Assembly (NCBI GenBank): GCA_964059195.1
Contig: CAXKWD010000001.1
Span: 118,477,751 to 118,541,750, forward strand
Reading direction: 5' to 3'
Length of the DNA: 64,000 nt
From: Ectobius pallidus
Taxonomy: Eukaryota; Arthropoda; Insecta; Blattodea; Ectobiidae
Of the stretch, positions 12,558 through 25,644 are shown piece after piece. The translations under genes and the position numbers were made by a program. Each line of letters opens with the position of its first letter. Positions within the stretch are counted from its first letter, which is position 1. A model generated the notes under the pieces. The model was not told the origin of the DNA, did not search any database, and saw only the letters and a list, made by a program, of their open reading frames with translations.

Positions 12558-12778
12558 TTCCTTAGCCGCGGTAGCTAAGGGGTGCTGCCTTGGATCCGTG
12601 GTGAAGGAGGCTGTAGGTTTGAGTCTCTATGTCCACCCCTGCCCCCAACGTGGTGTGTGGCGATGAGCACGATAACCATTAGGCTACAAGATAAAAATAC
12701 TATGCCGATGTGCACGAAAATGCGACTGTGCCGATGTGCACGTGTGCCAATGTGCACGACACCGACCAGACAGGATTG
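12558..12778 (+). mobile_element. SINE-F with tRNA-like head
   Basis: The head has an A-box-like GTAGCTAAGGGG at about 12570 and a B-box-like GTAGGTTTGAGTCTC at about 12613, the internal RNA polymerase III promoter arrangement of tRNA-derived SINEs. The body carries the same GTGCAC-rich units as the inverted copy at 12170. Frames through this region (12575-12901) are by-products of the repeat and not genes. Confidence 0.75.
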
Positions 12779-13096
12779 TCCTTTTCTTTTTATTGGCTGG
12801 TCCCGTTGTCCCTACTTTCACGGGACGCAAAATGTGCCTTTTTTTTAAATTCATTTCTTTATGTTCCGTTTTCATTAAGTTTTTTCTGTGTGGTCAGATG
12901 AGAACAACAAGTTTAAGGCTATGGTTATAGTCATGTCAAAACACATTTCCGTGATGTATTTTACGTAAGTTTCTACAATTTTATGTTAGAACAACGAAAC
13001 TTTTGCAGGAATCACAGAACCCACAGAAACATCAAGAAAGACTGGTTCAGATCCCAAGTGCAATGAAGTCTAAATAAGATTATGCCTAAGAAGCTT

Positions 13097-13398
13097 CGGG
13101 GTACGCCGTAACGTAGTGGCTGCGCTACAAACCGGATGGACGCGGGTTCGATCCCCGATGAGGTCGTTGGAGTTTCTCAACTGGCCTAATCCTTCTGGTG
13201 GCACTAAGGCCCTGGGGTCGACTCAGCCTCTAACAGAAATGAGTACCAGGAGCAATCCTGGGGGTAAAGGCGGCCGGTGCGTGAGGCTAACAATCTTACC
13301 ACCTTCATGTGCCAAATGTCTAAAATCTGGGAGCCTCAACCTCCTGGAACCCTCTGGACCTCCATGGCCTGTATAGGGAATACTTTATTTTTTATTTT
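13097..13398 (+). mobile_element. tRNA-derived SINE (SINE-E)
   Basis: An A-box-like CGTAACGTAGTGGCTGCG near 13107 and a near-consensus B-box GCGGGTTCGATCCC near 13142 are spaced as in a tRNA head. A GC-rich body follows and ends in T-rich TTTATTTTTTATTTTT at about 13383. The 86-codon frame at 13116-13376 lies wholly inside it and is not a gene. Confidence 0.75.
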
Positions 13399-15219
13399 TA
13401 CAAAGAAACTTCAATAAGCTAAAACTTAGGCAAGGATTTAATAAAGTACACATATTTTTCGATCTATTTGTGCTATGTGAAGTTCGAAGTTTCGCTGAAC
13501 AGAAAGAACATGTTTCACTTAGGGATTTCAAAGAAAACAAGGTTAACGACTATGATGGATCATAACCACGCCAATAGGATAAGTAATTCAGTATGATGTT
13601 GGACATGCTTGACACTTTGATTTGGGCTTCAATAAATACTGTAAATAACATAAAGCTCAAACATGACGCATTGTCACAGCAACTGCTTAATGGAAGTCAA
13701 TAGAAAATCTCAACTTCCGGTACATTAACACTACAGTTTATGCTTGTCAAAGTCAGGGCTTTGTTGATGGTGCATTGGAGTCAGTAGCGCGTGGGTTTAG
13801 TGCAGAAAGTTCAACTGCTTTTGCAGTCGATGGTGGTCCATTCTAAACCCGTAAACTGAATATATCGTTTGAAACTTCAAATTTATAGAGTATGTTCCTA
13901 ATTATAAATCTATCCAACCTTGTACGTTATTGTCGGCCAGAGGCGATTACCGTCAGGATCTATCGATCCTAACTTAACTTAGTTTTGAATTGTTTCGTAA
14001 ATCAATGGCAGTGTGATGTGAGGCAAGCCTTTCGCCAAATGAGCTACTTGGTAGAAGGTAGATTATTACCGGAACTGTGGTAGACTGTTTATTATCGGCC
14101 GGAAATCTTTGTATAGATCGTTTGATTTGGCTTCACAAGAGTAGAAATGTTCTGACTGCCGAATAATTTTTATCTTTAAATTATACTTTGAACTCATACA
14201 CACATAAAACGGCACCATACTCTGAATCCTCGATTAAACTGTATTTACCAGTTCCCATATGAAGTATAAGTACTCATTTCCTTTCTCAATGGGATTTATT
14301 AAGAGATAATTTATTGAGCATGTGTTTTCAGTTTTTCATAAGAATGTCGTACCTTAAACCTAAAGATAAGGGACTCGTCTTCTCTAACAATTTATGCTGT
14401 AAAATTGTCCTATATTTTATTTCATTTCAGATATATAAATTGCATGATGTTTAAATTTGTCTAACAATTTCTTCAGTTTCATGAAGGTGTTATCAGACTG
14501 CTTCCGACTGATTCCGAAAGCTTGGAATGTGAGAATCCCATCTGGCTGTTTGTCATATAAGTTGTAAATGATAATTTGTTTAGGTCTTAATATCAAATTA
14601 ACAATCTCCAATCTCTATGTGAACTCGAGACAATTAAATCTTCCAATGTATTTTGCTTATAACTTAAATGCCTTATTAGTGGAGTACAGTTTTACTGCAT
14701 CTTTACATGCCCTAATTCGCAGTCATTATTGAAGCGTTCATTAATATTTTTTCCATTATTAATCTACCGGTAATATAATGAGCCCTGGATGTTACAGTAA
14801 TAGCGTTCAATAAAAAATGAGACTAACATGTACCCAACATAGTTTCATTAATTTGCTTCTCAACCATCCTGGCAGACTATCTTAGAATCTTCATGCATTT
14901 TATGGTGTTCGCTAGTTTCTATTATGTCTGTAATCGATTTTTATTTTGATCTAATTTTTTTACGTAAGCTAATCACAAATCATATTGCTATTTTTAATTC
15001 TCCGAAACTATATTATGAACATTATGAGCATGTCCACATAATTATCTTTCTCATCCTCATCGATACCCATTCATTTTTTTCAGTATAAGTTTTGATTGTT
15101 TTTTGTCTTCTTTATATTCAGTGCAATCCTTGATTATTATCATCGTTCAGTCCTTCTATTATGGAAACTCAGCTTTTGTTATGTTATCTGTTGCCACATT
15201 ATGTGTCTGTTTTCTTATT
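13399..15219. other. No supported feature
   Basis: AT-rich non-coding sequence, nothing recognised. Confidence 0.5.
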
Positions 15220-15543
15220 GCCCCCAGTGGTGGAGGTTGTGTTACCTAAGTGAATTTTGTTACGATTATTTTCCGCGAGAGGTCAGAGTGACAGGTGGTA
15301 ATCCCATCGCCTCACAAATTCCCTCCGGAAACTAAGATATTGCTTGGACTTGAAAAAGCAGAGGAATTTTGTCCAGAGGTTCCAATTAAGGCTTGTAATT
15401 CTACGACACGGGCCCCCCAGCTTAATGTCCCTCCAAGAGGACTCCGTGCCCAGGCAGGATTTTTACATCCTGAAAAATCCATCGGCAGCCGCCGGGTTTG
15501 ATCCCGCGACCTTCAGATCTAGAGGAGAGCACGATACCTCTAG

Positions 15544-15545
<2 letters not shown>
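15220..15545 (-). mobile_element. tRNA-derived SINE (SINE-B), minus strand
   Basis: The reverse complement aligns with 58305-58645. Common blocks are GATCTGAAGGTCGCGG with a degenerate B-box GGGATCAAACCCGG, TTTTCAGGATGTAAA, a CTCTGG..CAAATTCC block, ATCTTAGTTTCC, GAGGCGATG and ACAACCTCCA. About 15 bp of the head are missing; its place is taken by the (TAA)n run. Frames at 15295-15547 belong to this SINE. Confidence 0.75.

Positions 15546-15590
<45 letters not shown>
15545..15590. repeat. (TAA)n microsatellite
   Basis: About 15 uninterrupted units abutting the broken head of the minus-strand SINE. Confidence 0.95.
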
Positions 15591-15592
<2 letters not shown>

Positions 15593-17203
15593 CATATAAT
15601 AATTTAATTTAAACAACAATAAATTTGTATTATTCCTTACATCCTTTCTGTTGCAAATAAGAGTACCATTAGTATATTTTACACTTATTTATTTGTTTTA
15701 TTAACATTTAAAAGTTCTATAATACCGGAAAATGACCAACTTCAAATTTATGTAATAAATTATGAAAATAAGTTTACACTTATGAAAATATCCTAATGCC
15801 AAAATTGAAAAAGAATAGGCTAGTATCTCTTCTATCTGTTGCGCGACACTGTCCATTCTCAAAACATGGAAAAACCTGGTTATTTCATTGAGATGATTTA
15901 TATTGAAAGATACCTATTTTTATAGAAAACTCAATTGCTTTGATTGTATCTAAAAACCAGTGAGTACTGAAAGTATAAATAATTAACGTATACCGTAAAA
16001 CTGTTTGAAGAACACATTATATATCAGTTTATTTACATATAAATTGTAACAAAATATTTACTGAAAGTAGGCTACATTTATAATATTTTTCTCCTTCTTA
16101 AATTTACCTAAGGGATTTTAATGCCATTTGGACAGAATCTTAAAAAGTTTTCTATTTGATGGTAAACATCATCACTCCTTGTAGATTAATGCTCTACTCA
16201 CATAAAATCATACTCCACTTGCGTTCTTTTTATTCATTGATATTCTGTTACTCTCAAACGACATTTAAATGGTAATGTGAACTAAAATATATCACTATTA
16301 GTTTTAATTGTAGTCTTCTTCACATTTTAGTCTCCTCCCGTGGTGGAGATTTTATACTATCACTTTTAAATGTTCAGTATAAGTTCCCAAGACACAGTTA
16401 AAGAAAAATACAAATTATTTATTCTGCACTCAAAATATTTTTGGAGAAATAATTAAACTTTTGGAAACAATTCTGAACTTTTTACAAATGTTATTTAATG
16501 TTTTAACTAGTTAGAAAATAATGCCTCGTTTTAAATGACAATGTTTCAGAAATGAATGGTGTGTTTAATTTGTTTTAATCTTCGTTATGGGTGAGGGAGA
16601 ATCCACCTATGACTGTAGTATTTTGCTTTTTTAAATAATAACTTTAAAAGTTACAGACGTAATTCATAAAATTTCACCTTTTTCGTAAATAAAAAAATTA
16701 AACAAAACAAAACTCTGACAAAAATTTCAATTGAACTGATCGAAATTTGTAGACTTTAGCACATTTTCAGCTGTGAGTCCCCTCATTAATATTACTTTAT
16801 TATAAATGGATCCAATATTTTTATATCAAGAAGAGGATAGTTATTACTTATTACTTCTTCGCATAAAGCTATTGTTAAATTTTTAGCACAAGAAGGCCAT
16901 GTGGGACTATCAGTTTATCGTGTATTTTTCCTTCTCTCAATCGTGGCTTATTTTGGTGTTCACTTTTCTAATATTAGTTCCTTCTTTGACCCCAGTATTG
17001 CACGAAGCAATTTAGTCCTGCCTGTCTGAACTGATCGATGAGTAAAGCGATATGCAGAGGGGCGGGGATCGAGTCAGGAAGTGAGGCCGTATGAACTTCC
17101 TCACCTAAACAATGTAATTCAGCTATATTATGATACTATTGCTGGCACATTATATTACATGCCTATGGGGTTCTACTGTCTCTAATGAGAGTAAATGTTG
17201 ATT
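15591..17203. other. No supported feature
   Basis: AT-rich non-coding sequence. The GTGGTGGAGATTTTA block at about 16342 slightly resembles the 3' end of SINE-B, too weakly to call. Confidence 0.5.
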
Positions 17204-17364
17204 GAACTTTGTTTCGGCAACTGCTTTAGTAATTAGTGGAAATCTAGTACGTATTTCCCAAATGATGGTTCACCGTGAATTAATTTCATTACAACAGAGG
17301 TCATTTTCATTGTGATGAAATGCTGACACGTCTGTTGTAATAGAAGCAAGCCGAAACAGAGAAC
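17204..17364. repeat. Nested inverted repeat (MITE-like)
   Basis: Outer arms are 17204-17227 (GAACTTTGTTTCGGC...) and 17344-17364 (...GCCGAAACAGAGAAC). Inner arms are ATTACAACAGA at 17289-17299 and TCTGTTGTAAT at 17331-17341. Two properly nested inverted pairs within 160 bp are unlikely by chance. No coding capacity. Confidence 0.6.
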
Positions 17365-19430
17365 TACAGTATACAACATTCGAACTAAAGAGCAATATTG
17401 TTCTGACCAAATTTAGCAACTCTCAAAAGTAACATTTTGCAGGAAAGAGAAAAACAGTATATATTAAACTGTAGTAAAAATTGAGAATTTCGTAAGACTA
17501 TAACTTTACGGTTACACCATTCTTGCAAGTCCAAAGATATTAGTTGGTTACTCCTTAGTACCTTGTTGTACGACGGTTACATCGATTGGCCTGTTTGAAT
17601 TGGAGACCTTTCAGAAACAGCTTGGAATGAATTTAAAGTTGTTTACTCATTAAAGAATTATTTAGGGTTATCTACCTTGGCCAGCAAGTGTAGGCCTATT
17701 TCAATACCAACTACCTAGGCTTTCTGCACCATAACCTCATTTTCGAAAAAAGGATAATTTACGACATTTGGCCTGGACATAGTCTCTTCTCAACAACAAG
17801 AATACCTATAACTCTGAAAGCCAACTTCGATGCACGGTTTCTTTGATACGCAAGAAAGCGCATGTGGAAGGATTCTGACTCGAGTGCTGATTTGAGCGAA
17901 TGCTGGATTAGAATCTACCGCCTACTCGGAAGGCTCTTTGTCCTTTAATATTTAATGTCTTTATGTGTAGTGTCTGATGAAGAGGATGATGCCCTTCTGG
18001 TGCTGATCCTGAAGCAGCAACTGGGTAGTCTCCATCAATGTATGATCACAGATAGGTTCTTTCTTCCATAAAAAAAAATATTAAACAGGAAAACTAAGGT
18101 TAATGAAGTATTTTTTTAAATAAATTAGAGCTCTATCAATAGATTATAATCATTAGAGTGAGTAAAAAACTATTAAACGAATTATTAGTTACGCTTGTAT
18201 TAAGCCTTTAGCTCTGAGATAAATATTATGTCCATAATTCTTTGGAGATCTGTATTGAACATTTTTCACATCTCGTTTTCATTATTTCAAACAAGATTCA
18301 TGATGCAAATAGAATTAATAGGATTAATTTGTGTATTAACACAATGAGAACTGATCGGTGGGTAAAAAGACATTATATTTAAACTCCAACAATTTTTCGC
18401 GTTTCAAAATTCAGTTTTTTATTATGTAAATTTTTCTGGCCTCTTTGGGAAAATATATTATGTATTTATTTAACTATTTAATATCGTAATTACTTAATCA
18501 TAAAGGAAATGGTTCAGTGTTTCAAAATCACAAGAAATGGATCTACACACTATCACATTGAAACAAATATAAATTAACATGAGACCTAATAGGTCCTATG
18601 GTAAATAATAAGCTTAAATTAGTGCTATCAGTAGCTGAATATTCTTAGATTATTTCGATGCTTCTTTTACCTTAAACCATGTATTTCGGCTGATATCGTA
18701 GGATAATTCCAGAATCTCTCCCACATCCAATCATTTTCTGGCAGAGTCTTTTCCAAGTTTATATTGCAATTTATGTCTAAAATTCTGTTATTACGGCTAG
18801 TAAAAAAATATTTAATACTGTAATATCCATACTATAAAGTAATTCATTAGTGAAGGTGTGACAATTTTCAACCTCTTCCAGTTAAGATGGCACACAACTA
18901 AATATATCATAATGATAACCAGAGTTCAGTCAATAATTATAAAAGCCTTCAGTGAACAATATTTTAATTATTTTATGACACTAAAGGAGAGAAATAATTA
19001 ACTTGCACAGCAGGAAATTGGGTCAATAATTAACTAAATCCTTGCAAGCTGTAGTAGCTTATGGCATTTTGTTTGACAATCAAAACGTGTAGCATAGTGA
19101 AACGTACATTTTTCATTGATATCCACACGCTGTTAATTAGGAGTGAATGTGTGTTACACAAAATTAGCCATACAGTTGTGATAGCAATCGCTCTCCTGTA
19201 ATATGTGCGTCGATAATGCAGATACCTATTTAGTTTCATAATAACCTTATTTGTATGCAACTACAACGCGTACTGTTGCATGAATAATAATCCATAAATA
19301 ATAAAATATAAAACCTGACATGCTAAATATTAAATACGGTAGCCTATATAAAGTTCAAGTTTTAAAAATATAATTATCTCTTATACATCGTGATTTATAC
19401 GACTACACCATTTTTGCATTTTAATATATC

Positions 19431-19431
<1 letters not shown>
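17365..19431. other. No supported feature
   Basis: AT-rich non-coding sequence. The 76-codon minus frame at 19030-19260 shows no domain. Confidence 0.5.

Positions 19432-19480
<49 letters not shown>
19432..19480. repeat. (TAT)n microsatellite
   Basis: About 16 uninterrupted trinucleotide units. Confidence 0.95.
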
Positions 19481-21219
19481 GTTGTTGTTTCTATTATTAT
19501 TAGTGAGAATTATTGAATTAATATATTGAGAAACATTTTAGAGTACCGGCCATATATGGGAAACCTAAGAGATCGCCCCTTGGGGACTAAAATTGAGCTC
19601 TTTCCGAGGGCAATTTGTACCTTATATCAAAGTGGCCATTATTGTACATCATCAACCTAAAATGGGGTATTCTGCTAGCATGTATTCCATCAATGCCTAG
19701 CCAAATTATGTAAGACAAATAATATTTCCAGCTTTCTCAAATAACTCACCATAGGCATTCTATGATATGCCAAGGTTTGACCTGAAATTTCTAGCATTGC
19801 CGATAACATATGTACAGGATTTTCCATTTAAGCAACTGAAAAATTATTTATGACTAGGCTAATATAATTGCTGAAAAACTAGTGTATTCTGGTTCAAGCA
19901 CTTTTCACAACATAATTTCTTTACGTAAATAATTTCAATGCTTCAAATAGCTGAAAACATACTGTATTTTAATTTCAGAGCAAATAGTTAGGAATAAATA
20001 ACTGAAATTAACATTAAACACAAAAAGTAATGATGAAATCAGAGAACACATTATGGAGTTAGTCTGCCATCGAAGATATAATTATTTCTTCAAACCTTAC
20101 AAATTATTACTTATTTCAAGTTTTTATAATAATCTAGGGCTAATTGATAGAGTTAATATTGACATTGAGTGTTGTTCGCGTATTTTCATTTGAAAGTGAA
20201 ATAGAAGCAAAATCTAGAGGAATCTAAGCTATTGAATTTAATACAGTCCAATTCCATTTAAATATAACTCTTATCACAATGGTTCCGATTATCGACTTCC
20301 TACAGAACCTGCAGAGCAAATTATTTGCACCTCAGAATCGCCCCTTCAATTCCATTATATGCGTACCGAGACCACATTCAATCAGCGTTTCCCCCAACTG
20401 TGTGGATATTGAAGGTTGTGCTTGTGCAAACTTCAATGCGGTTAAGGTTAAGTAATGTTTAATAACTGTTCATTCAAACGGGCGGGGTGCATAATGACGT
20501 TAGTAAAGGGTATGGCAAGAGATTAACCCTTCCGAACAATCTAGTTACGCAGGCAGGCTTCACGCCACTGTTTCCGTCAGTATATTTATTTTCTCATTTA
20601 CCACCTCCACCCACTAGGCATGCAGGGTTATAATTACGTATGTGTCCGCACTTTGGTATACGCCCCCTCACTGTTCCTTCAGGAATTAACTCTACTTTTA
20701 AAAACACTGACCCTCCCCTCTTTTGCTGCTTGGCATGGTGCGTGGTACTGTATAATCTTCAATATACTCGCAAATTAAGACCCAGTACTCATCTAAACCA
20801 TGTTGCGTGATACCACAGCGGCTAAAGATCAACACGCCGCCTATCCTCAACTTCTATAACTTCATTTATTTATAAACAAAGCTTATGATGTAGAATGCAG
20901 ACTTCATGCTCTATAGTGGGGTAAAACTGTAACGTTTATGTCCATCTTTCTTTGATGTCATATTTCGTGACATAGAATCCAACAATTTATTCAGGAACTA
21001 TTTTTAGCGTAGCAAAGGCTAATGATAGTGGAAAATTCGTTTGAATCTATAGGGTCCTTATCAGTTCCGGTTTACTGAGGAAAGGTCCTGCACAATCAAA
21101 GTAAATGAATGAATGTACAGTACAGAAATTACCCAATTTAAGTAATCTAACGTTTATTGTAAAATGATTATTAAAAATATCTTATGTATAAATTATGTAA
21201 AAATTATGCATAGGATGTT
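19481..21219. other. No supported feature
   Basis: Somewhat more GC-rich around 20.3-20.8 kb, but no open frame, splice-bounded exon or repeat copy that I can support. Confidence 0.45.
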
Positions 21220-21254
21220 TCTTCTTCTTCTTCTTCTTCTTCTTCTTCTTCTTT
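21220..21254. repeat. (CTT)n microsatellite
   Basis: About 11 CTT units, followed by further CT-rich sequence to 21375. Confidence 0.95.
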
Positions 21255-21747
21255 CGTTTCACCTCTTTGGAGTACGTTGAACCAATCATTTTCTTTGTGT
21301 GTTGTTCCTTCCTAAGTGTCCAGTATTTCTTCATTCTTTCTGATCTTCTTTTCCTATCTTCTTCCGAGATTTCAGTGTCGACCTGTCTTGGAACCTTGTA
21401 TTTTCGTCTTTAGTTATTATTTTAGCCGTTCGATCAAGTAGTGAATTTTCTGTAATTTTTATCTTGACTAGGTTATGTATAGTTTATATAATGTATAAAT
21501 ACAACTAATTATGTATATATGAAAAATAATTAATTATAATAAGTACATTACTTATTTTATAGTGTATTGTTAATTTACAGGCCTAAATAACTTAAACTGG
21601 CTTTATTGCTTGGGTTTGTAATCTTTTTACACTTACACGCAGCTGTGATACATATTATAGTGATTCGCGACCTGGCACCCATTATATATATATATAGAAC
21701 TGTATCCGGTCTGGTAATCGTAATTGAAATATTTAATTTGCCATGGT

Positions 21748-21892
21748 GCTTCGGCTAGCTGAGTTGATAGAGCTTCTGCAAAGACATGAATATCCCGTGT
21801 CGAGTCCCGGTGTCAGAGGAATTTTTCTCGTAATTGTTCTCACGTAATGTCAACAGATAAATAACAACAATAATAATAATAATAATAATAAA
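21748..21892 (+). mobile_element. Short tRNA-headed SINE with (AAT)n tail
   Basis: The head has A-box-like CTAGCTGAGTTGATAGAG at about 21755 and B-box-like GTGTCGAGTCCC at about 21798. The element ends in ACAACAATAATAATAATAAT (21867 onward), a typical simple-repeat SINE tail. Body sequence is very short, so it may be an internally deleted copy. Confidence 0.65.
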
Positions 21893-23276
21893 ATATGGAA
21901 CTTGAATGAATATAGCCTTTTTATTTTTAGTCTCTTTTGTTAATTATCAAATTATCATGAAATCTGTTAATTAAAATTATAAAATGTGTTCCGTAAGTGC
22001 ACTACAGATACTCAGAAAATACTTTTAAGTGCAGACTTAGGCCCTATGGATGTTTGGAAAATCTGAATGAAAACAATATGATTTTCGGATTTTGGTTTCT
22101 GTTTATAAGATTTTTTACAGAGAAATTTGATATATTCATACTCCATTTAAATGACTGACAGAAATTTACAGAACTGGTTACTCTACATACACTTTAGGTA
22201 AAATCGGGAAGACGACACAAGAATCACATTTTGAAGAAGCGCAGTAGCAATAAATGAGTTTGTGGAGTGACATCTAAGAGGCAGTCTCGCGCAGAACATG
22301 TTTCATATCTTATCAGGTTTACTGTAAGTAAAGGAAAATAATTGTGTTCGACTCTGAAATTCGAATTCAGGTTTTCAGCATTAATATATTACTGAGGTCC
22401 CTTATATTAAAAAAATGTAGGTTTCAGAATAGAATTACGTAGCCTATATGTATGTGTAGAGATGAAAAACGAGAACGAAAAATCTTGCCCAATAGGTTGA
22501 ATGTGAATGTGAATGAGTTGAACGTTTTTTGGTTTCCCATTGCTTGTAACGCACATGCGCACCGAGGTCCCTCTATCGTTACCATTTCTTGTTACTTACC
22601 TCAGCAAAACAGAAATCAAGATACCGTGCACGAACCAGTATATGAGGGAAAGAGAGAGAGAAATCACATTATCCCCCATATTAATCTACATCGATAATGA
22701 GGGTTTAGGTTGAGCCGGAGTTCTGTTCCGGGACCTATTATATCCCTTTTCATCAGATCGAGCTTGCTGTCCTCACGATAAAGGTCTTCTCAAATGTGAT
22801 TTCGGTTTGAAATGAAATTCCCCCCTCCCTGCTCTTCGTTATAACCCATTTATTTGGATTCGATTAAAGCATAGTGTTCATATGACTAACATTCAAGACA
22901 CAGATAGGGCTTCGAATTGATTCAATTCATGCATAATTTGGGCGTTGTATTTTAAATGTGAATTAAATACGCTTTAGATGATTAGCATTCGATATCTAAA
23001 GCAGCTAAAATATAAAAAAGGCTATCTAGAAATGTTTCAGAAAGTTTAATTAAATTAACAGCATGAGGAAGTATTTCATTATAATTAGAATGCCCTTTTC
23101 CTACGTTTATGGCAATAATGGATACAAAAATCTAATGAAATTCTGAACAGTTGAAGTCCTGCGCTTCGTCAGCAGAATTGAATCAAATGTTATTTTTGAC
23201 ACCGGTATGAAGTAAAGAAAGTACTGCAGTCTGATCATTTAATTAATAGTTCCCAAAAATATATTAAATTACAAAG
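21893..23276. other. No supported feature
   Basis: AT-rich non-coding sequence. The 81-codon frame at 22452-22697 has no recognisable motif. Confidence 0.5.
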
Positions 23277-23822
23277 ATTGAATGCTCTTTTGTTTTCATG
23301 GCATAAATAAACAACAAAATGCAGCAATTGTCAGTCACTTACATTCTATCAAATATAAACTTATTAAATCCAACACCAGCTTAATTACACCCGAAGATGT
23401 TCATCTCCACAACACAAGGCAAGTCGCTCATCTTTTTGTAACTCATAGCGAATCCACTACGTATGGTCTAAATGGAATATTACCTCATGCTATAAAATTG
23501 TATAACTTGTTACCTGTCCATTTCCATTAGAAATTTTAAACCAAAAGCATTATCATATTTTTTAGATGTGTACTTTAGTCAGTAGGATAGTTATAATATA
23601 TTTCTGTGAAGTAGTAGAAAAATGCATATTTCAAAATTGATTAGTATATTTAAAGTTTTTTGTGGTTTGTAGTATGTTTGTCACTAGTGAATTTGTTATA
23701 ATCTTAAGATAATTGTAGTACGTATTATAATTTTTTCCTTTGAACCAATGTATGTATGTCACCCCTCGCATGAACTTTTCTCTTTGGAGTTGTTTTATAT
23801 ATTAAATATTTAAAAAAAAAAT
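23277..23822 (+). pseudogene. 5'-truncated non-LTR retrotransposon: RT C-terminus, 3' UTR and poly(A)
   Basis: The frame 23282-23530 contains the C-terminal signature seen in many non-LTR RT proteins: HLHNTRQ (residues 41-47), a variable stretch, then an AIKLYNLLP segment (about 69-77). A one-base frame change near 23520 leads into IRNFKPKALSYFLDVYFSQ, which resembles the usual LP..IK....FK..LK.YL end, with a TAG stop at 23583-23585. A non-coding stretch of about 225 bp and an A-rich end at 23810-23822 follow, so it looks like the 3' end of a retroposed LINE. Jockey or CR1-like is plausible, a Penelope-like origin is less likely. It is non-functional because most of the RT and the endonuclease are absent. 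Confidence 0.6.
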
Positions 23823-25018
23823 AGACATACACCGAAGCCAGAACTACCTATTTGATAAGAAAATATGAAAAAAATGTCATTCTATTTATTATTCTGTGGG
23901 TTTATTATTCTATTATGGTGTATGCACAGTTAATTTCTCTTAAGATTCTATACCGTTTCGTTTGCTCAGGTCCCTCTTCTAGAATTGAACTTACGTATTT
24001 TAATGGAATAACGTGTAATTTGTAGGCCCATCTGTTGGAATTTTCATACACCACACTGCATTTCATAATTTATTTTAACAAGAACGCTGACCATAGGTCA
24101 TTCAAAAGACTAATTTTGTATTTAAACAGATAGTCATGAATAAAAAGATAAAAAAGCTGTTCATAATAAATCAATAAATTACTAGTAATCATTAATTCAT
24201 AAATACGTTTCTTCAGTGTTAAATTCGTAACAAACTATTCGTGTGATATATTTAGGAATAATTAATATTTTACACATATCTGTGAGATATTTTAATATTG
24301 GTGAAAAGTATAAAATTATTCTAAATGGCCCAAACCATTGACTATATAAAGTATAATATCATTTACATATTGCACAAAACGTACCAGACAAAACCTTGAG
24401 TACTGTCTTGGAAATGAGAAAAATCTGCTTTATCCGAGTTCTGATTTGCACGTTCTAAAGCGAAGTATCAACGGTGGAAGCAGCTAGAATTAAGTTGTAT
24501 CGGCTCATGAAGAATGCATGGGGATCTCAGTGGTACTTGAACACATCTTCCCACATGTGGGAACGTCTTCAACACTTTCCTCCACATCACTTCTCGTTCA
24601 CGTCGCTATTATGCCAACAATCCTTCTCTTCGAATTACATCTTATATCTCTTGCTCCTTTTTTCTCAGAAAGTAAAAACTATTAATGGTACTTGGTGGCT
24701 GTGTTCATGACGGAATTCTTCGATGTATTCTTTTAAAAGAAATAGCATTATATTTCAACCACTCAACTGTAATTTGAGATGGTTATTAGAATTTTCAAGG
24801 CTAGGTAAGGGAATTGAAGATAAATAACCACTATTCGTAAACTGGGTTATAGAAGAAGATTATTCTGATTAATTAATTTTATTTTCAGAAACTTCTTCGA
24901 TATTATACCTTCCGCTCCCAGCGCTGAATTTCTGAAACATGATTTACTTTTTAAGCTTATAAAAATCAAAATTGTAAAAGGTTGTTCTTTGTCAAGCTTT
25001 GTAGGCCTACTGTAACTC
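23823..25018. other. No supported feature
   Basis: Nothing recognised. The 78-codon frame at 24474-24710 lies in slightly more GC-rich sequence but has no identifiable domain. Confidence 0.5.
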
Positions 25019-25644
25019 TAAGTGAGCATTCACACCGAAGTAGCATAGCATGCGAATCGCACTACCTGGATGCAGGCTGCACATCGAGTTGCATGATTCA
25101 CAGTTTTGCATTCATACCGAAGTAGCGAATGCGATCTGCAGTTTATCGTACATTATATATTTTCACTTGAACAATTGAGAAACTCATTTAAAGTAATGTA
25201 ATTTACCTAAAGAGGATATAGTATCAGCAATTTTAATCCAGGCTTTTTTCCTACTAGTTTCGATTGCTATATCGTATAGTCTACGCATGTACAAATTGTA
25301 TGTTAAATAGCTCTCATTCTAGCAGTTTTCAAGACATCTTTGCCATAATATACCGCTACACAAGCGAATATAATATGTTGAATGTTCTCAACAATTAGAA
25401 AACAGCTGAAAAGGCAACTGTACGCATGCGTCATCCCGAGTAGCGTCGCATGAAATAAGTCCAGATCTATCTGAAGAAATGAATGTCGCACTCTGCGAGC
25501 TGCACTATTGCCACATGCCACGCTACTGTACTTTGGTGTGAAGACTTGAACTTGTTTCTTTGGGATTTAAAATGAGTAACGTGCAGCGTGCATCCAGGTA
25601 GCACGTCGCAAGTGGCATGCTACTTCGGTGTGAATGCTCCCTTA
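25019..25644. mobile_element. 626 bp non-autonomous TIR element with subterminal repeats
   Basis: The left end TAAGTGAGCATTCACACCG is matched in inverted form by the right end (25621-25644), and similarity continues for about 70 bp through CTACCTGGATGCA on both sides. The core word TTCACACCGAAGTAGC recurs, exact or degenerate, at about 25029, 25111, 25534 (inverted) and 25624 (inverted), so the ends are built of a repeated binding-site-like motif. The small minus-strand frame at 25303-25521 has no transposase signature. The target-site duplication is not obvious and the superfamily is unassigned. Confidence 0.8.

Noticed and set aside
15295..15619. Overlapping frames on both strands, one with poly-Leu
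   Set aside because: They are translations of the minus-strand SINE and the adjoining (TAA)n microsatellite.
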